NCBI GenBank assembly: GCA_036583965.1
Contig: JAZBQD010000001.1
Span: 14,161,392-14,225,391 of the forward strand
Origin: Prunella strophiata
Lineage: Eukaryota; Chordata; Aves; Passeriformes; Prunellidae
Direction: 5' to 3'
DNA length: 64,000 nucleotides
Shown here: piece after piece, positions 1 through 9,640 of the stretch
How positions within the stretch are numbered: the stretch's first letter is position 1
Layout of the letters: every line of letters begins with the position of its first letter
The notes under the pieces: model-generated
Databases searched by the model: none
What the model saw: the letters and a program-made list of their open reading frames with translations, nothing else
Told to the model about the DNA's origin: nothing
Made by a program: the position numbers and the translations under genes

Positions 1-499
1 GTCTGCCTCACAATTTGCATCTGTCATTCACTCAACTCCTAAGTCTCTTCAGAGCCACACAGAAGTACTTAATGCAAATATTTTAAAGGTATTTAAGCTT
101 TTTAAAATATTCTGCTGGTCGAGCTTTATAAAAAAGTTTCAGAACAATTAATATACCATACATAAGGTGCAGCTGGTAAGGACAAGCACTTCATTATAGG
201 GAGTAGGATGACACAGTCACCACCGGATTATTGTTTAAAGGCCATTATAGTATAAATAATGCGGAAGGCAGAACCAAATACTCCAAACTACTTGCTGCCA
301 ACATTAACTGCCAGTACTTCAGTCTTTATGTAGTTGTAGTTACTGGTTTCTTTCTAATTGGAAGCTGTTATACAATAGTTGGTTTTCTTTCATTGGAAAC
401 TTTTCACAAAGAAAAGACAAAGTCAATGTGGGTAGTGGGATTATTTGACACAATTATTTGATTATTCAGTAAAATCAGTGCTTCAAACCATTTTCTTTC
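1..499. other. AT-rich intergenic DNA, no feature seen
   Basis: No open frame with splice support, no recognisable repeat and no RNA gene. The 76-codon frame at 231-461 has no family resemblance and lies in AT-rich sequence, so I treat it as chance. Confidence 0.5.
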
Positions 500-525
500 C
501 AAGTAGATTGAAGTAAGTGTAACCC

Positions 526-1035
526 CTAATACTGGGCAGTTTTAAGCTTGCTGTCACCTTGCATCCTGGGCCCAAATGCTCTGAATGCAGCAACAGCATC
601 AAGAGCCAGCAGCCTGTATCCATCCAGGCCATCTGCTCCTGGAGGCCAGGCATGCACAGCGAGCAAAATCAGAACTTTGCTGCATGCAGTCCTGCTGATG
701 TCCTTCTGCCTCCTCCTCTGCATTTAAAATAATGGCAACAAACTCTTCAGAGGTGTCACATGCAGAGGTGCCTCCCTCAAAGGCAGTGGCTGTTGTTTTG
801 CAGCCAGTTCCCCTTGCAAAGGCTGCAGTGTTGGAGCACTGTGTTGGGTTGGTCTGGCTGGCAGCAGCTCGGATGACAGTGTACCCCTGAGCTGACAAGG
901 AGGCTGAATGAATCCATTGCCTGGCCCAGGGTTAGCCTGCAGATTCCCTTTGCCATTCTCTGCCACAGACCTCCTTTTAAAGACTGAACCCTGCAAGAAA
1001 ATATTGAAGTTGGAGCCACTGAGCCCAGGGAACAT
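526..1035 (-). other. Unassigned GC-richer block with overlapping minus-strand ORFs
   Basis: This half-kilobase is clearly less AT-rich than its surroundings. On the minus strand it carries overlapping open frames of 103 codons (724-1035) and 99 codons (599-898). The second is rich in Cys, Thr, Ala and Ser. The reverse complement also shows acceptor-like tracts ending in TTGCAG and CTTGTCAG, and a donor-like AAG/GTGACA near 551-560. I do not recognise the product. It could be a decayed processed copy, part of an unknown repeat, or a lineage-specific exon; chance is also possible. No ATG context or promoter supports an intact gene. Confidence 0.2.
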
Positions 1036-1050
1036 TACACAGTATTATCT

Positions 1051-1840
1051 GCAGTGCCGCTAGGTATGTGAAGAGAAAGTATGCTGAGAATAAGAACAGT
1101 GTCATGAACTTTAAATACAATTCTTAGGGGAGTGAAGAGGTAAAGCAAAGCTAAAGTTGAACTAATGAGTCAGATCTAGCAGGTGGGGGAGAGCAAGCTT
1201 GTGATGGGAAAAAGTCTGTGTGCCATGGGAGCACAAAAAGTAGTGTTTACACAGGAGGCTTTCTTCAATAATGAGAAAGGGAGAATAGAGAAGTTAGAGA
1301 ATTACTAGGGACTGGGGGAACAGTCTGAACTGCATTTTTTGTCTTACATTTATCTGCTTACCATGAAGTCAAAGTGCCTTTTGGTGGGAATAAGGCAAGA
1401 AGGATTTGCTCAAGGCATTAAAGTTTTGTAAAGGGCAGATTAAATAACAGTGCTCCAAAAATCAATTTTGAGGGGCTTATGAAGCCTTGAATGGGCTTTT
1501 GCAGCACAAAAGCAAGATTGAGTTTTTACTGAACCTGTCATTTATTTGGGTTTAGAGCTTTCAGTAAGTATCAGAAAAAAAAACCCCCATAAAACAAAAG
1601 CAAAGTAAGCAATGAGTATTCACACAGCAATCAAATAAAAAACACGTGGAGGTGCAATCCAGATTACTAAGTGACTTAATTGATGCAAAAGTATAAGAAA
1701 AGAAAGTCACTATTTCATGTCTGCCATCCCCCACCCCCTCTCCCTGTGCTTTAATCAGACCTGGTAGTGAATTCCCAGAGCTCTTCTTGGCCAGGAAGTT
1801 TTTCCTAAACTCTTGTGTCCCTGTCCTCACCAGAGGTTGT
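1051..1840. other. Intergenic DNA, no feature seen
   Basis: No coding, RNA or repeat signal recognised between the GC-richer block and the TA/poly(A) tract. Confidence 0.4.
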
Positions 1841-1845
1841 GCTGA

Positions 1846-1851
1846 TATATA

Positions 1852-1902
<51 letters not shown>

Positions 1903-1926
1903 AGAAAGGAAAAAAAAAAAAAAAAA
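1846..1926 (+). repeat. (TA)n followed by long poly(A) tract
   Basis: A short TA dinucleotide run leads into 40 consecutive A (1860-1899), a GA-rich interruption, and a second A run of about 16. This has the look of an expanded retroposon tail or plain low-complexity DNA. The lysine-rich open frame across it is an artefact of the A run. Confidence 0.9.
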
Positions 1927-2166
1927 CCAAAGCTACAAAATTCAGTAGAATAGGTACAGAAACACCAAAAGAGTTACAATGCAAGTCAGAGTTTGTAGTT
2001 AAGAAACACAACATACTAGTTACCCTAAAAACATGAAAATGCTGATGGAACTGCAGCTACTTGTGAAAGTATCTGATAGAAATGATTCTGTTTAACTTTT
2101 AAGTAGGGATAGAAAGGACATAGGCTCTGATATTTGCCCAAAGTGGTAAGAAAAAGGTTGTTAGGA

Positions 2167-2400
2167 AAAGCCAATCCCTGGATCCCTGGATTTAGGGATT
2201 TAAAATTTGCTTTAAAATTTGCTTTAAAAATGGGGTAACGCCGCCCCCTAGCCGCTGGTGGGAGCAGCGCAGGCTAACGTGAGCAGGGAATGATTCCTGC
2301 GGCCGCAGGAAACAAGGACAGACAGAATCCCATGGCACAGGGGGATCCAGCAGCACAGAGACTCCATGTGATGCAGTTAAGCACAAGTATAAAAGATGAA
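2167..2400. other. CpG-bearing block with short tandem duplications and an 18-bp palindrome
   Basis: The left part holds two small tandem duplications: an 8-bp unit CCCTGGAT repeated about 2178-2191, and a 12-bp AAAATTTGCTTT-like unit repeated about 2202-2227. Then comes a CpG-containing stretch (about 2238-2310) that contrasts with the AT-rich surroundings and includes the perfect palindrome at 2294-2311. No coding or repeat-family assignment is possible by eye. An LTR remnant or a regulatory element are both open. Confidence 0.4.
2294..2311. repeat. 18-bp perfect palindrome
   Basis: TTCCTGCGGCCGCAGGAA reads identically on both strands. It contains GCGGCCGC and has inward-facing TTCC/GGAA ends, which resemble ETS half-sites. 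Whether any protein binds it is unknown. Confidence 0.9.
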
Positions 2401-2499
2401 CAAAAAATGAAATATCATCTGTTAAGCAGTAGTAATTCAGGTGCCCAGGGAATCTAGAGCAATACAGTTCAGATGGTACAACAGTATCATTTTAATCTT

Positions 2500-2640
2500 C
2501 AGCTTCCAGATCAGTTGGTCAGAGCTTATAAGGCCAGCATTGTGGGTTTGATCTCATATGGACCATTCATTTAAAAACTGACTCAATGAACCTTCTCAGC
2601 CCCTTCCAACTCAGAATATTCTGTGTGATTCTGTGAAATA
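2500..2640 (+). mobile_element. tRNA-derived SINE with CR1-like 3' tail (TguSINE1-like)
   Basis: The head resembles tRNA-Ile: an A-box-like TCAGTTGGTCAGAGC (2511-2525), then a B-box-like GGGTTTGATCTCATATGGACC (split as GGGTTTGATC and CATATGGACC) ending near 2564. The tail reads as a CR1 3' end, with CCTTCTCAGCCCCTTCCAAC followed by ATTCTGTGTGATTCTGTGAA, the typical CR1 terminal octamer repeat. A tRNA-Ile head joined to a CR1 tail is how zebra finch TguSINE1 is described. Edges are approximate. Confidence 0.75.
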
Positions 2641-2644
2641 CATC

Positions 2645-3755
2645 AGCAGCATCAACCTTTAGCATCCCCTGGGCATTAACAACCAATGTGATTCAACCAA
2701 GGCCACAGTTTGGTTTGGTAACTTGGGACCTTCCTTTTGTCTTTAAAATTTCAGTGGTTACCACAGCTTGGGCTTGTGCAAACCATTTGATCCTTAACCA
2801 CAGGACAGGAAACCCTACTTATACTACATAAAATATATTTATATTCATGAACCTCGAAGTTTTTGCAGAAAAACTAGAGCTAGGAAATTAGTTATTCTAA
2901 CTGCCTGTTGCTGTAAGAATATGGCATCCACACTGCTTTAAAACGTAACTGCATGAGCATTTCAGACCATTGAAATCAGATTCTTGATCTGAGAAAATCC
3001 ATGTTAAAATCAGAATGTTGGTATCTTTGCATACTGCTTCAGTTTACATGTAGATTCATTTCCCTGCCAATTTTAATTGAAAGTGATATAAATTCTGTGT
3101 ATAGAATGGTGTATAAAGGTGGTGAGATTTTCTGTTCAAACATGCACAGCTCTAGTGGTGGGTATTCAGCTTTCACTGTTCATGCTACCCCAGATACACA
3201 CACACTAACAGAGCAAAGCATGTTAAATCAGAGAGGAGCATTTTGCTTTCACATACTGTACATATCTTCTTCTAAATTGTGGGACCAAATCTGCCCTGAC
3301 ACCTGCCCTGTGTAGGGAAGTCAAAAAAAGATGTATGGAGGTTAAAGTCATTTTAGAATTTAGTGACCAAAGGCAAAATTATCATCTTGGATTGTCAAAG
3401 CCGTATTTTCTGTATATTTGCTGGAATACCCCTGACGAGTGAAATAAATTTTTCTCCTGATGGTATCACCAAAATTGTAATTTTATTGGAAGTTTCTCTA
3501 AAGGTTAGTGACTCTGTCAGTGTTAATTTCTGCAATCTCTGTTTCATCAGTCTTCCTCTGAGGTAAGAAATTTTGGGGACAAAAAGTCACAAGATATTTA
3601 TATTGGAGGTGAAAGGATACCAAGGAAAAATGGAAGTGAAGGAAACTAGTGTTCTGAAAGCCTTGAGAATATTACTGAGAAACCAAGACTGACTATTCTC
3701 AGATACCTGTAATCAGCTGCATGTCACAGTATCTCTACCTTTACAGGTGCAGCAA
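2645..3755. other. Intergenic DNA, no feature seen
   Basis: Several chance open frames (for example 104 codons at 3001-3315) lack family resemblance or splice context. Nothing else recognised. Confidence 0.4.
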
Positions 3756-3965
3756 TATTGGGGGGTGTATTGTTTGCTTTGTGGTTTTTGGTGGGTTTTT
3801 TTGGGTTTTTTTGGTTTGGTTTTTTTTTTTTTTTTGTGGGGAAGGTGGGGGTTTTGTGCCTTGTTGGGAATTAAGGAGGGGTTGTGTGTTTTTATAAGTT
3901 GCTTTTTGTGTTTGGCTTGTGGTGGATTTTTTTTTTGTTTGGGGTGGATGGGAAGAGGTATTTGT
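3755..3965 (+). repeat. G/T-rich low-complexity tract
   Basis: Almost only G and T on the + strand, including a T run of about 15 and GGGG/GGGGG runs near 3839-3852. Such tracts in birds often mark old retroposon tails. The Phe/Trp/Gly-rich open frame across it is a composition artefact. Confidence 0.85.
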
Positions 3966-3969
3966 TGAT

Positions 3970-6359
3970 TTGTTTACACAATTTTAAGAATAGCTTCAAA
4001 AACTTCAGAAAAAATGAAAAAACAAATCAGAATTTGAACTCAGAGGTTTAGTCATAAAAGGTATTCAATAAGTACGGGATGAAAACACAATATTTCTTGA
4101 ATCAGCAACATCTCCCTAATTAACATGTGGGGGTTTTTTAATATCATTTAGGAAGAACCTTATGATGAGATAATTCTCCTTTAATCCAATTGATTATCAG
4201 ATAGAAACAGTGTTGAAAATCAAGACCTGTTTGTTCTATTAAAATACCCCATAATCCCATTACTTGGCTTCTCTGCTACTGCTGCAGAATTCTGAGGGAG
4301 CAGTGCACTCACCAAAGCAGTGAACATGACAGGCCACTCTGAAAGCCAGAGTCCCAGCTGATGGTATTTGCAGTTTCTTCCCTTTCTTGTGAGCATTTAT
4401 TGCATCAGCTACAGCTCTGTCTATTCAGGGAGTACCCTGGTTTAATCATGTGATGCACAGTTAAATCTACAGCACTTGTTTTAGAGGGATGGAGTTACCT
4501 GCTGGTGACACCAGTAGAGGGATCTTTTTTGCATGTCTGCATCTGTCCTGAGTTTCAATGGCAGACATAATTCATGTGAAAAAGAACAATGCAGATTTTT
4601 AAACTTGATCCTGAAAGTCATTTACATGTAGCTGTATTCTGAATATCCCAGAATAAAGTGTATCCTAACTCAGCAGTAAGAGTATCCACATGTGAAGGAC
4701 TCCACACTGTCTGTCCCTTTGTGAGGGATAAGGATATGGAATTACCATTTTCTCCACACCAAATCCATCCCTGAGAAACATTTCTAAAGGCCATACTTGT
4801 GAACTCAGCAATGGCTGTCGACATGAGCAGTTGAGATGTATAACTTACTTTATAAATGGCAAAAAGACTAGGAATCTTCAGCCCCAAGTAAGGAAAAGAA
4901 ATAAGTTTCTGATGAACTCATTTTCATAGGAATTTCTGAGTTATTAATTTATGAAAGAAGAAAAAACTGTTTGCAGACAAAATGTTAAGATAAAATGTAA
5001 ATACTTTATAGTAAATTTAAAGCTATAACAAATTACCTATATGCTCACAGTGTGACCCCCTCCAAGTTTCTGACTTGTTTAATTATCCAGTAGAACACTA
5101 TTTATAACAAAATAATGCAAACTTGTTTAAACATGTACAATGATGGCACCTTGCCAGTATGAAATGTAAGCATGATGTTCACAGAATTGCAAAACTCCAA
5201 AGCAATTGAAATTAATATCATGGTTTCTGAATTTGATTATATTATAATCTTTATGGCTGGAGCTAGTCAGAGGTTTTTTGGTTTTTTTTCTTAAATTCTT
5301 CTAATTCTTACAATATTTTCAATATGGAAAAAAATTAAGGTAATAGTTGTCACTGTCTATAAGTTCCATGTCATCATCAAAGCAATGTTATTTCCTGTTA
5401 TTTTTGAATTTGCCCTTTTTTGCAGAGCTTCAATGATGATCCAGTTAATATTTCAAATACCAAAATTATATTCTTTCTATAATTTAAAAGAATATTTTCA
5501 ACATGTTTATGTGCTTTGTGACACTTGTCCATACCCACTTTTAATCTACTGTAAACAGACTGAATTAAAGTGATATGCCAACCCGAAAGTACAAATAGCA
5601 CAAATTTCAAAATTATTGATTTCTGACAGTGCTTGCAGGCATTAAGCAATACTTTTTCAGACATTTAAAACAGCTCACTTCAGCACAGAGACACTGTATT
5701 GAAGAAAAGCTGAAAATGTACTGACTGCTCAGTCAATATTAATTTAAAATTGAGGTTAAGATCTTTGCTAAAAGTGAAAAAAATTTTAAAACTCCTTTTA
5801 TCCCATGGGATACCATCTTCTTCATACCAAGTCACCATATTCTTACCATGTTTCAAAGTCTCAATCCTACACTTTTGCAGAGGAACCCAGTATCTTGTAA
5901 TTACAGTGAGCAGTGAAGTGCTGTGCTGACTCCTTGGACTTAGTAGAGTTTGCTTTCCATCTTGTGGGTGGACTAATAAATTCAGCCCTACTCAGGTTTC
6001 CTTGAAGGGGAGGTGACCAAACACTTTGCTGCTCCATCTGAGGTGATCTGGGACACTGGTGCTGCACACAAATAAAATCACACACAGGTAAGTGACTTCC
6101 TGCCAACAGAGGCTGGGGTCTGCTTAGCAGCAGGAGTTTGTTGATATCAGGAAACTAAAGCTTGAAAGCACTGATGTTTGTATCACAGTTTTCCTGTGGA
6201 ATAAAAGGAGAATAAATGTTTGATTACAATAACTTCGACACCAACAATAAAGAGGTTAGGGCATGTAGGAGAGAAGTATTATGGTATCTAAAATGCTTAA
6301 AATGAAATTGCCTTCAAAAATCCTGTTTCTGACCAAAACTTAAAACAAGCCAACTTAAA
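3970..6359. other. Intergenic DNA, one CTCF-like motif
   Basis: AT-rich sequence with scattered chance ORFs of at most 89 codons. Apart from the motif at 4511-4522 I see no element. Confidence 0.4.
4511..4522 (+). promoter_or_regulatory. CTCF-like core motif, forward, one mismatch
   Basis: CCAGTAGAGGGA matches the CTCF core CCASYAGRKGGC at 11 of 12 positions (last base A instead of C). Single-mismatch hits are expected a few times by chance in 64 kb, so this is weak alone. Confidence 0.3.
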
Positions 6360-6927
6360 ATGACCATCCTGGTTTTGTCCATGTAGAGTTAGTAGCTGTT
6401 ACAGTGCTGAGTTTGGATTTAGGATGACAATAACATTTATTACACACTGATGTTTAGTTGTTGCTGAGCAGTGCTTACACCATACATGGACTTTTTTTCT
6501 CTGCCCCATCAGCGAGGAGGCTGGGGGTGCACAAGAAGCTGGGAGGGGTCAGAGCCAGGACAGCTGACCCCAACTGACCACAGGGATATCCATACCATGG
6601 ATCATCATGCTCAGCATATAAATTTGGGGGATAGCTGGCTGGGGACTGACTGCTGCTCAGGAACAGGCTGGGCAGAACTCTGTCTCTGGCAAGCAATTGT
6701 TTTTCATTTGCATCACTTATTTTTTGGGGTGGTTATTTATCTCTTTCTGTTATTTTCCTTTTCATCCCAATTTATTATTCTGATGTTGGTTTTTAAACTG
6801 TTCTTTTCTCAACCCACACTTTTCTGACTTTCACCTTTCCAATTCTCTCATCCCACTGGTGCAGGAGGACTGAGGAAGCAGCTGTGTGGTGCTTAGTTGC
6901 TGGCCAGGGTTAAACCACAACAATGAC
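6360..6927 (+). mobile_element. Solo LTR of an avian endogenous retrovirus, with 5-bp target duplication
   Basis: 6365-6922 follows, in order, a very common avian LTR that I recall: a CTGGTTTTG start, CACACTGATGTTTAGTTGTTGCTGAGCAGTG (here split as CACACTGATG and TTGTTGCTGAGCAGTG), a GC-richer middle, TCTCAACCCACA, and an end reading GTGGTGCTTAGTTGC ... GGGTTAAACCACAACA. The pentamer ATGAC flanks both ends (6360-6364 and 6923-6927), as expected for a target-site duplication. The first two bases are CA where TG is usual. No gag, pol or env sequence lies beside it, so it is a solo LTR left by recombination. ERVL-type assignment is from memory. Confidence 0.8.
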
Positions 6928-8519
6928 TCAACAAAAGTTTTCAGCTTCAATGTAATCACACAATTTATTGGGGGTGGGGGGGGGGGAAGCTAATTTCAAC
7001 TGGATTTATGTATCAAAGATGATAATGAAAGGAATTTAGTTTTATTTTACTGCTGCTCCAGATGGTACTCAAAAGGGACTGAGAAGCGTGGGAGAGACCA
7101 TTCTCTGTCTATGAGGGTTTGAATTTGGAAAGTTCTGTATTCCAGGCAATTGCCAACTATTTCTTACAAGGTTCCATGGCTTGTAACTCTGGACTCTTCA
7201 GAGACAACAGTATGAAGAACAAAGGAAAACTAATTTGGTGATTTTGCAGTTTGCATCACTAGCAGACAACTAAGCACTTGTTTAATTCACAAAAAATTGC
7301 ACAACAGGATTTTGGAGGACTGGCAGGTTTAGAGAGATGAATTTTCTATAGATGTCTCAGGCCTAAGGGTAAGGTAAGTTAAGAATAACTTACCTTCCAG
7401 TGAATATTTATATATAATAGTAATATTTATAAAGCTTTCATAAGATTTTTATCATTTATCTTAAAAGATCGTTTATCAAAACAAGACATAAAAACAGATA
7501 TAGGCTTGATTTGACCTGACTTTTGAATCTGCTATTTTCTTTGACAAGAAATATGAGAGGGAAAGACTGAATAGCAGTAGATCACACTGTCATTTAGTAA
7601 CCTGTGCTTTTTAAAAAAAACAAAAAACCACCCTTGCAAGAGATAAACCTCATCTCAGAACTGACACCACTGTAGAGGTTATGAAAAATAAACTGCATTA
7701 TTTCAAAGTACTTGGATTATTTCAGAATTCAAGAAGCAAGTATGGAGATAAACCAAGTATCTTGTTTTTATTAGTAGCAAGAAAGAAGTCAATGCAACCA
7801 CAACAAGCATAGATATGGATGTCAATAATTCACACAATTACTCAGTAGATTTTTATACAATTATGTCCTATGTGGCCTACAGTTTGAGGACCCATATTTA
7901 TATAAAAAGCAATCTTTAGAATTACATATTATAAATACAGTACATTTATACCCCATCTGATTGTAACCACTTAACTATGACAGGTGAGTTAGGAGCCTGA
8001 TTGCTGTAGGGCCCCTACACCTTTAATGAGCTAAAGCACTACCACTTTCCAGGAATTTTTTTCCAGGCAGCAGTTTTTATGTCTTTTTAGACAGTTTATG
8101 TTAGAGAAGAATACAATACCCTCATAACCCCAACCACTATGACTTGGAGAAGAAATACTTCATAATCTCAATCAGGTGATCAGTTTAATCCTGATCATAT
8201 AGGTAGGTTAAATCCAGTTAACACCTGACATCCTAAAAAATTGCCCCATCTTTGCCTGCTTCTAATCTTACCATTTAAGAAAGAGCAGTCCCCTTCTCCT
8301 ATACTTTGCACCAAGAAGGAACATAAAAGTCCTGGGGAATGCAGAAGAGAAAGGCTGGCATGTGGACCAGTTAGAAACATTTCTTTTTAGGGACTGTATA
8401 AAGAAAGTACACAAACAAGTTTCTAATTAAGCTTCCCTAGCAATGTCAGTAGGTATCCAAAGCTTTATATCCCAAACTTTATATTCTGACACATGATCTC
8501 TTCACCATGTCACACATAC
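6928..8519. other. Intergenic DNA with a G-run
   Basis: AT-rich DNA. The only notable item is a G-rich run at about 6970-6988 just after the LTR. No gene or repeat family recognised. Confidence 0.4.
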
Positions 8520-9640
8520 CCTTTATTAATTTATAAATTTCCATCTGGAAGTAGTTCAGATCCCTGCCTCCATGACCTTGTCTGTAAGCAGTTCCAGAGC
8601 TTTGCACAGATTGCCAAGAACCTTCTTATAAATTTCTCATTTATTCATAATTGTTTGTAAGTATCTGATCTTGAAATAGTGTTATCCTTTAACACAGAAG
8701 TCGCCTTGCCTCACATCTACCCCCACACATACTTATAAAGAAAACCATATGCCCTTTCAAGCTTTGTTTTGCCAGATAAGCTATTTCCATCTCAGCTGCA
8801 AAAACAGGTACTGCTTTCCCCTGAGCAGCCCACTCTGCACCTGCTGTGCATCCATGTGGGTCAGGACAACTGTAAACAATATTCTGAGGGTTGTCTTACC
8901 AGTGCCTTGTAAAGCAAAATTAACACTTTGTTAACACTGAAGATTCTTCATCCAATATACCCTGAAACTGCTGCATGGCCATGACACAATGATGGCTCAT
9001 GGTCACACCACAGCTGATTAATGCATTAAACCTCTTCCCCTCACCATTGACACCAATTATCAAGACACCAGGTTATACTAGAAGAACATGACATTAATTC
9101 CCAAGCACATCCCACTAGTCTCTGTACTATTAGATTTCCATTTTGTCAGTCCATGAGGTCATTTATTTTTTCTGATACGTTAGTCATTCCAATTTTGTGT
9201 CATATCTTAATGCCATACCCATTTTCCTTCCTTCACCAAGTTCAAAAATACTACTAAAATCAGTGCCAAGATCAGTCCCAGAGGAATTCTACTAGCAAAC
9301 TCCTTTCATTTTGATATTTTCCTTTTTAACAGACCCCGTTATAATATAACCCTTTACTCAGTTCCTCTTCTACCTTCAGTGCTTGCATTAAAGCTCATCT
9401 TTTCCACCCTCAGTAACTTCCTACACTAAACAATATAATGCCTTATTTCGATCAAGGTACATTAGCTCTACTGCATTACTCTTCTCTAGGACAATTATCT
9501 TATCCAATAAAGATATTAAGTTAGTCTGATACAATCCTTCCTTGATAAAATCATGTTGTAGTTTTTCCCACTTTCCATTTACTTCTAGGTTCTTGATAAT
9601 TTTTTTTTTTTTCATTCACAGTCTACTCTGAGACCTTGCT
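8520..9640 (-). mobile_element. Ancient CR1/L3-like LINE relic, antisense, with reverse-transcriptase remnant
   Basis: On the minus strand the open frame at 9421-9615 contains QHDFIKEGLYQTNLI and, further on, NAVELMYLDRNKAL. These correspond to the conserved CR1-type reverse-transcriptase stretch (roughly QHGF-KG-S--TNLI ... AVD--YLD--KAFD). The rest of the block, read on the + strand, follows the antisense of an old amniote LINE that I recall from reptile genomes. It is heavily mutated, with no long intact frame. Family name and edges are approximate. Confidence 0.65.

Noticed and set aside
1815..2036. Lysine-rich ORF and its Phe-rich reverse-strand partner
   Set aside because: Created by the long A run; no coding character outside it.
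2500..2570. Functional tRNA gene
   Set aside because: The tRNA-like part has a degenerate A and B box, cannot form a complete cloverleaf by eye, and continues into a CR1 tail, so it is a SINE.
3747..3968. Trp/Phe/Gly-rich ORF resembling a membrane protein
   Set aside because: The tract is a G/T-rich low-complexity repeat, and the hydrophobic residues follow from TTT, TGG and GGG codons.
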